A stretch of 48,833 nt of DNA from the IMG/VR virus record IMGVR_UViG_3300047471_000852, positions 1-48,833 of that record; one strand, 5' to 3'. Origin of the DNA: a virus. Under the pieces are notes generated by a model. It made no database searches. It was not told where the DNA came from and saw nothing but the letters and a program-made list of their open reading frames with translations. The position numbers and the translations under genes are program-made. This document shows positions 47,797 through 48,833 of this stretch, in pieces (the stretch's first letter is position 1; every line of letters starts with the position of its first letter).

Positions 47797-48633
47797 TCAT
47801 CGTCCCTCCGGAAACACGCCGAGCTTGGCCTCTGCCGCCAGCTTCTTGGTGCCGTCAGAAAACCCCTCGCGCAGGATGAAGTCCCAGTACCCGGCGTCGA
47901 CGTCCTTCATCGCCTTGCCCTTCCACTTGCCGAAGTTGACCGTCGGGACGCCGTCGACCATCCTGAACTTCCCCTCGGCGTCGATGAGGCCGGGCCACTG
48001 CAGCTTGTGCAGGGCGTCGAGGTCGCGCGGCAGCTGCTCGTGGGCCTCCAGCTGCTTCATGATGACGGTCGCCGCCGCGCGCACGTCGGAGAGGGCGCCG
48101 TGAGCGCCCTCGTGCTTCGCGCCGGCGTACTTCTCGTGCAGGTGGCTCAGCGAGCGCGGCACGGCCAGGCGCTCCAGCGCGCCGCTGTCGAGGATGCGGG
48201 CGGTGGCGTAGGACCAGGGCTGCTTGGCTCGGGCCATCTCGGCGGCCAGGATCTGCAGGTCGAAGCGAACGTTCTGCCCGGCGAAGTCGCAGCCGGCGAA
48301 GCCCTTCGCGAGGTTGGCGGCGAGCTGAGGGAAGGTCGGGACACGACGCGGCGCCTCACATGTACATCGGTCCGCTAAGTCCTCATACTCGACTACTAAT
48401 TTACATGATTGACAACGGCGCATATCAAAGTCCGTAATCCCGTGGACCTGCGTCGAGCTCGCCGGAATCGGCACGCCGGGGTTGACGAGCGAGCGCCACT
48501 CCTTCACCATTCCTTCCGACGTCCATTCCTCAAAGGCTATCTCCACGATGCGGTCCTGCTGCGGATCGGTGCCGGTCGTCTCGGTGTCGAGGACGAAGAG
48601 GGGACGCGTGAGGTGGAGCAGCTGGTGGATCAC
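47797..48633 (-). CDS. DEDDh 3'-5' exonuclease (DnaQ-like) with Cys-rich insertion
   Basis: The 278 residues start at GTG 48633 (GTGA overlap, GGGGA six bases before). FVLDTETTGTDP holds Exo I (D16, E18), VHGITDFD the following loop, FAGQNVRFDLQIL Exo II, and HGALSDVRAA Exo III with its His (DEDDh). Between Exo I and II lies an AT-rich insertion coding MRRCQSCKLVVEYEDLADRC then TC, a likely zinc loop not usual in DnaQ enzymes. The C-terminal 70 residues (FGKWKGKAMKDVDAGYWDFI) form an extra domain like that attached to other bacterial exonucleases. It probably proofreads or processes phage DNA. Confidence 0.85.
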   Translation of the reverse strand: MIHQLLHLTRPLFVLDTETTGTDPQQDRIVEIAFEEWTSEGMVKEWRSLVNPGVPIPASSTQVHGITDFDMRRCQSCKLVVEYEDLADRCTCEAPRRVPTFPQLAANLAKGFAGCDFAGQNVRFDLQILAAEMARAKQPWSYATARILDSGALERLAVPRSLSHLHEKYAGAKHEGAHGALSDVRAAATVIMKQLEAHEQLPRDLDALHKLQWPGLIDAEGKFRMVDGVPTVNFGKWKGKAMKDVDAGYWDFILREGFSDGTKKLAAEAKLGVFPEGR

Positions 48634-48833
48634 CACACTTCCCCTTCCTCGCGCAGCATGAGGCGGTGCTGGTACCACCGGATCAGCAGCGGGATGCCGA
48701 CCGTCGATCGGCGGTTCGGCCGTCCACTGTAAAGGAGACGCGACCCCCGCCGCACGTCGGGCGCCACGACGCCGCGCAGGTCGGGCGGGTCGGGCTGGTG
48801 CATCAGCTTCGTGAAGCGGCCCAGCAGCTGCTG
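48630..48833 (-). CDS. Unknown protein, partial, C-terminal 67 residues
   Basis: The frame is open to the right edge, so only the end is visible. It reads QQLLGRFTKLMHQPD, later VGIPLLIRWYQHRLML, and stops as EGEVW. The TGA overlaps the GTG of the exonuclease. The position suggests a replication or recombination gene, but the visible part has no recognised motif. Confidence 0.55.
   Translation of the reverse strand, partial: QQLLGRFTKLMHQPDPPDLRGVVAPDVRRGSRLLYSGRPNRRSTVGIPLLIRWYQHRLMLREEGEVW

Overview
The window is a stretch of a tailed double-stranded DNA phage (or prophage) with a long-tail, siphovirus-like structural plan: head protease and scaffold region, decoration protein, HK97-type major capsid protein, connectors, tail terminator, tail tube, frameshifted tail-assembly chaperones, a tape measure of 1173 residues, and tail-tip and receptor-binding proteins. 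The DNA is GC-rich (third codon positions mostly G or C), genes are packed with ATGA, GTGA or TGATG overlaps, and Shine-Dalgarno sequences are of the GGAGG type, so the host is a high-GC bacterium. Lipoprotein-type signal peptides on two late genes would fit a diderm host, but this is weak evidence and I cannot name the host. No terminase, portal, integrase, DNA polymerase or recognisable endolysin is present; both ends of the window cut through genes.

Layout. Positions 1-36785 are read rightwards and hold late genes. 3-3355 is the head module. 3412-4876 is a methyltransferase plus an MptE-like (DUF115) protein. 4889-13569 holds surface and fibre proteins: a two-module beta-helix spike, jelly-roll-like proteins, and an 889-residue protein with about 27 copies of a PLGxVTYxGLxP repeat. 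13569-14536 is the head-tail adaptor and stopper. 14533-20656 is a cassette of four GT2-type and one GT4-type glycosyltransferases, two methyltransferases and two small genes, placed inside the connector module. 20653-26575 resumes with the tail-completion protein, terminator, tube, chaperones and tape measure. 26575-35544 is the tail tip: a LamG-bearing hub protein ending in 34 His-x-Asp motifs, a translationally coupled radical SAM/SPASM enzyme, a Cys-motif plus methyltransferase fusion, and a lipoprotein-like glycoside hydrolase. 35549-36785 holds small membrane proteins and a lipoprotein that may include the lysis functions.

Positions 36816-48833 are read leftwards and hold early genes: a DEDDh exonuclease, a cold-shock protein, an SF2/SNF2-like helicase, a PD-(D/E)xK nuclease and about 25 small, often Cys-rich proteins. 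Many are too short for a 60-residue cut-off. A sigma70-like promoter is visible behind the helicase gene.

The strongest candidate for an undescribed system is the tail protein with His-x-Asp repeats joined to a radical SAM/SPASM enzyme whose own C-terminus carries five more His-x-Asp motifs. This recalls the His-Xaa-Ser (Hxs) radical SAM peptide-modification systems, but here the putative substrate is a virion tail-tip protein. Other notable items are a canonical -1 frameshift site with slippery heptamer, upstream SD-like element and downstream hairpin; a nested RNA structure that would hide the SD of the chaperone gene; the glycosyltransferase cassette splitting the connector module; and a 46-residue zinc-finger-like ORF nested in an AT-rich insertion of the helicase.
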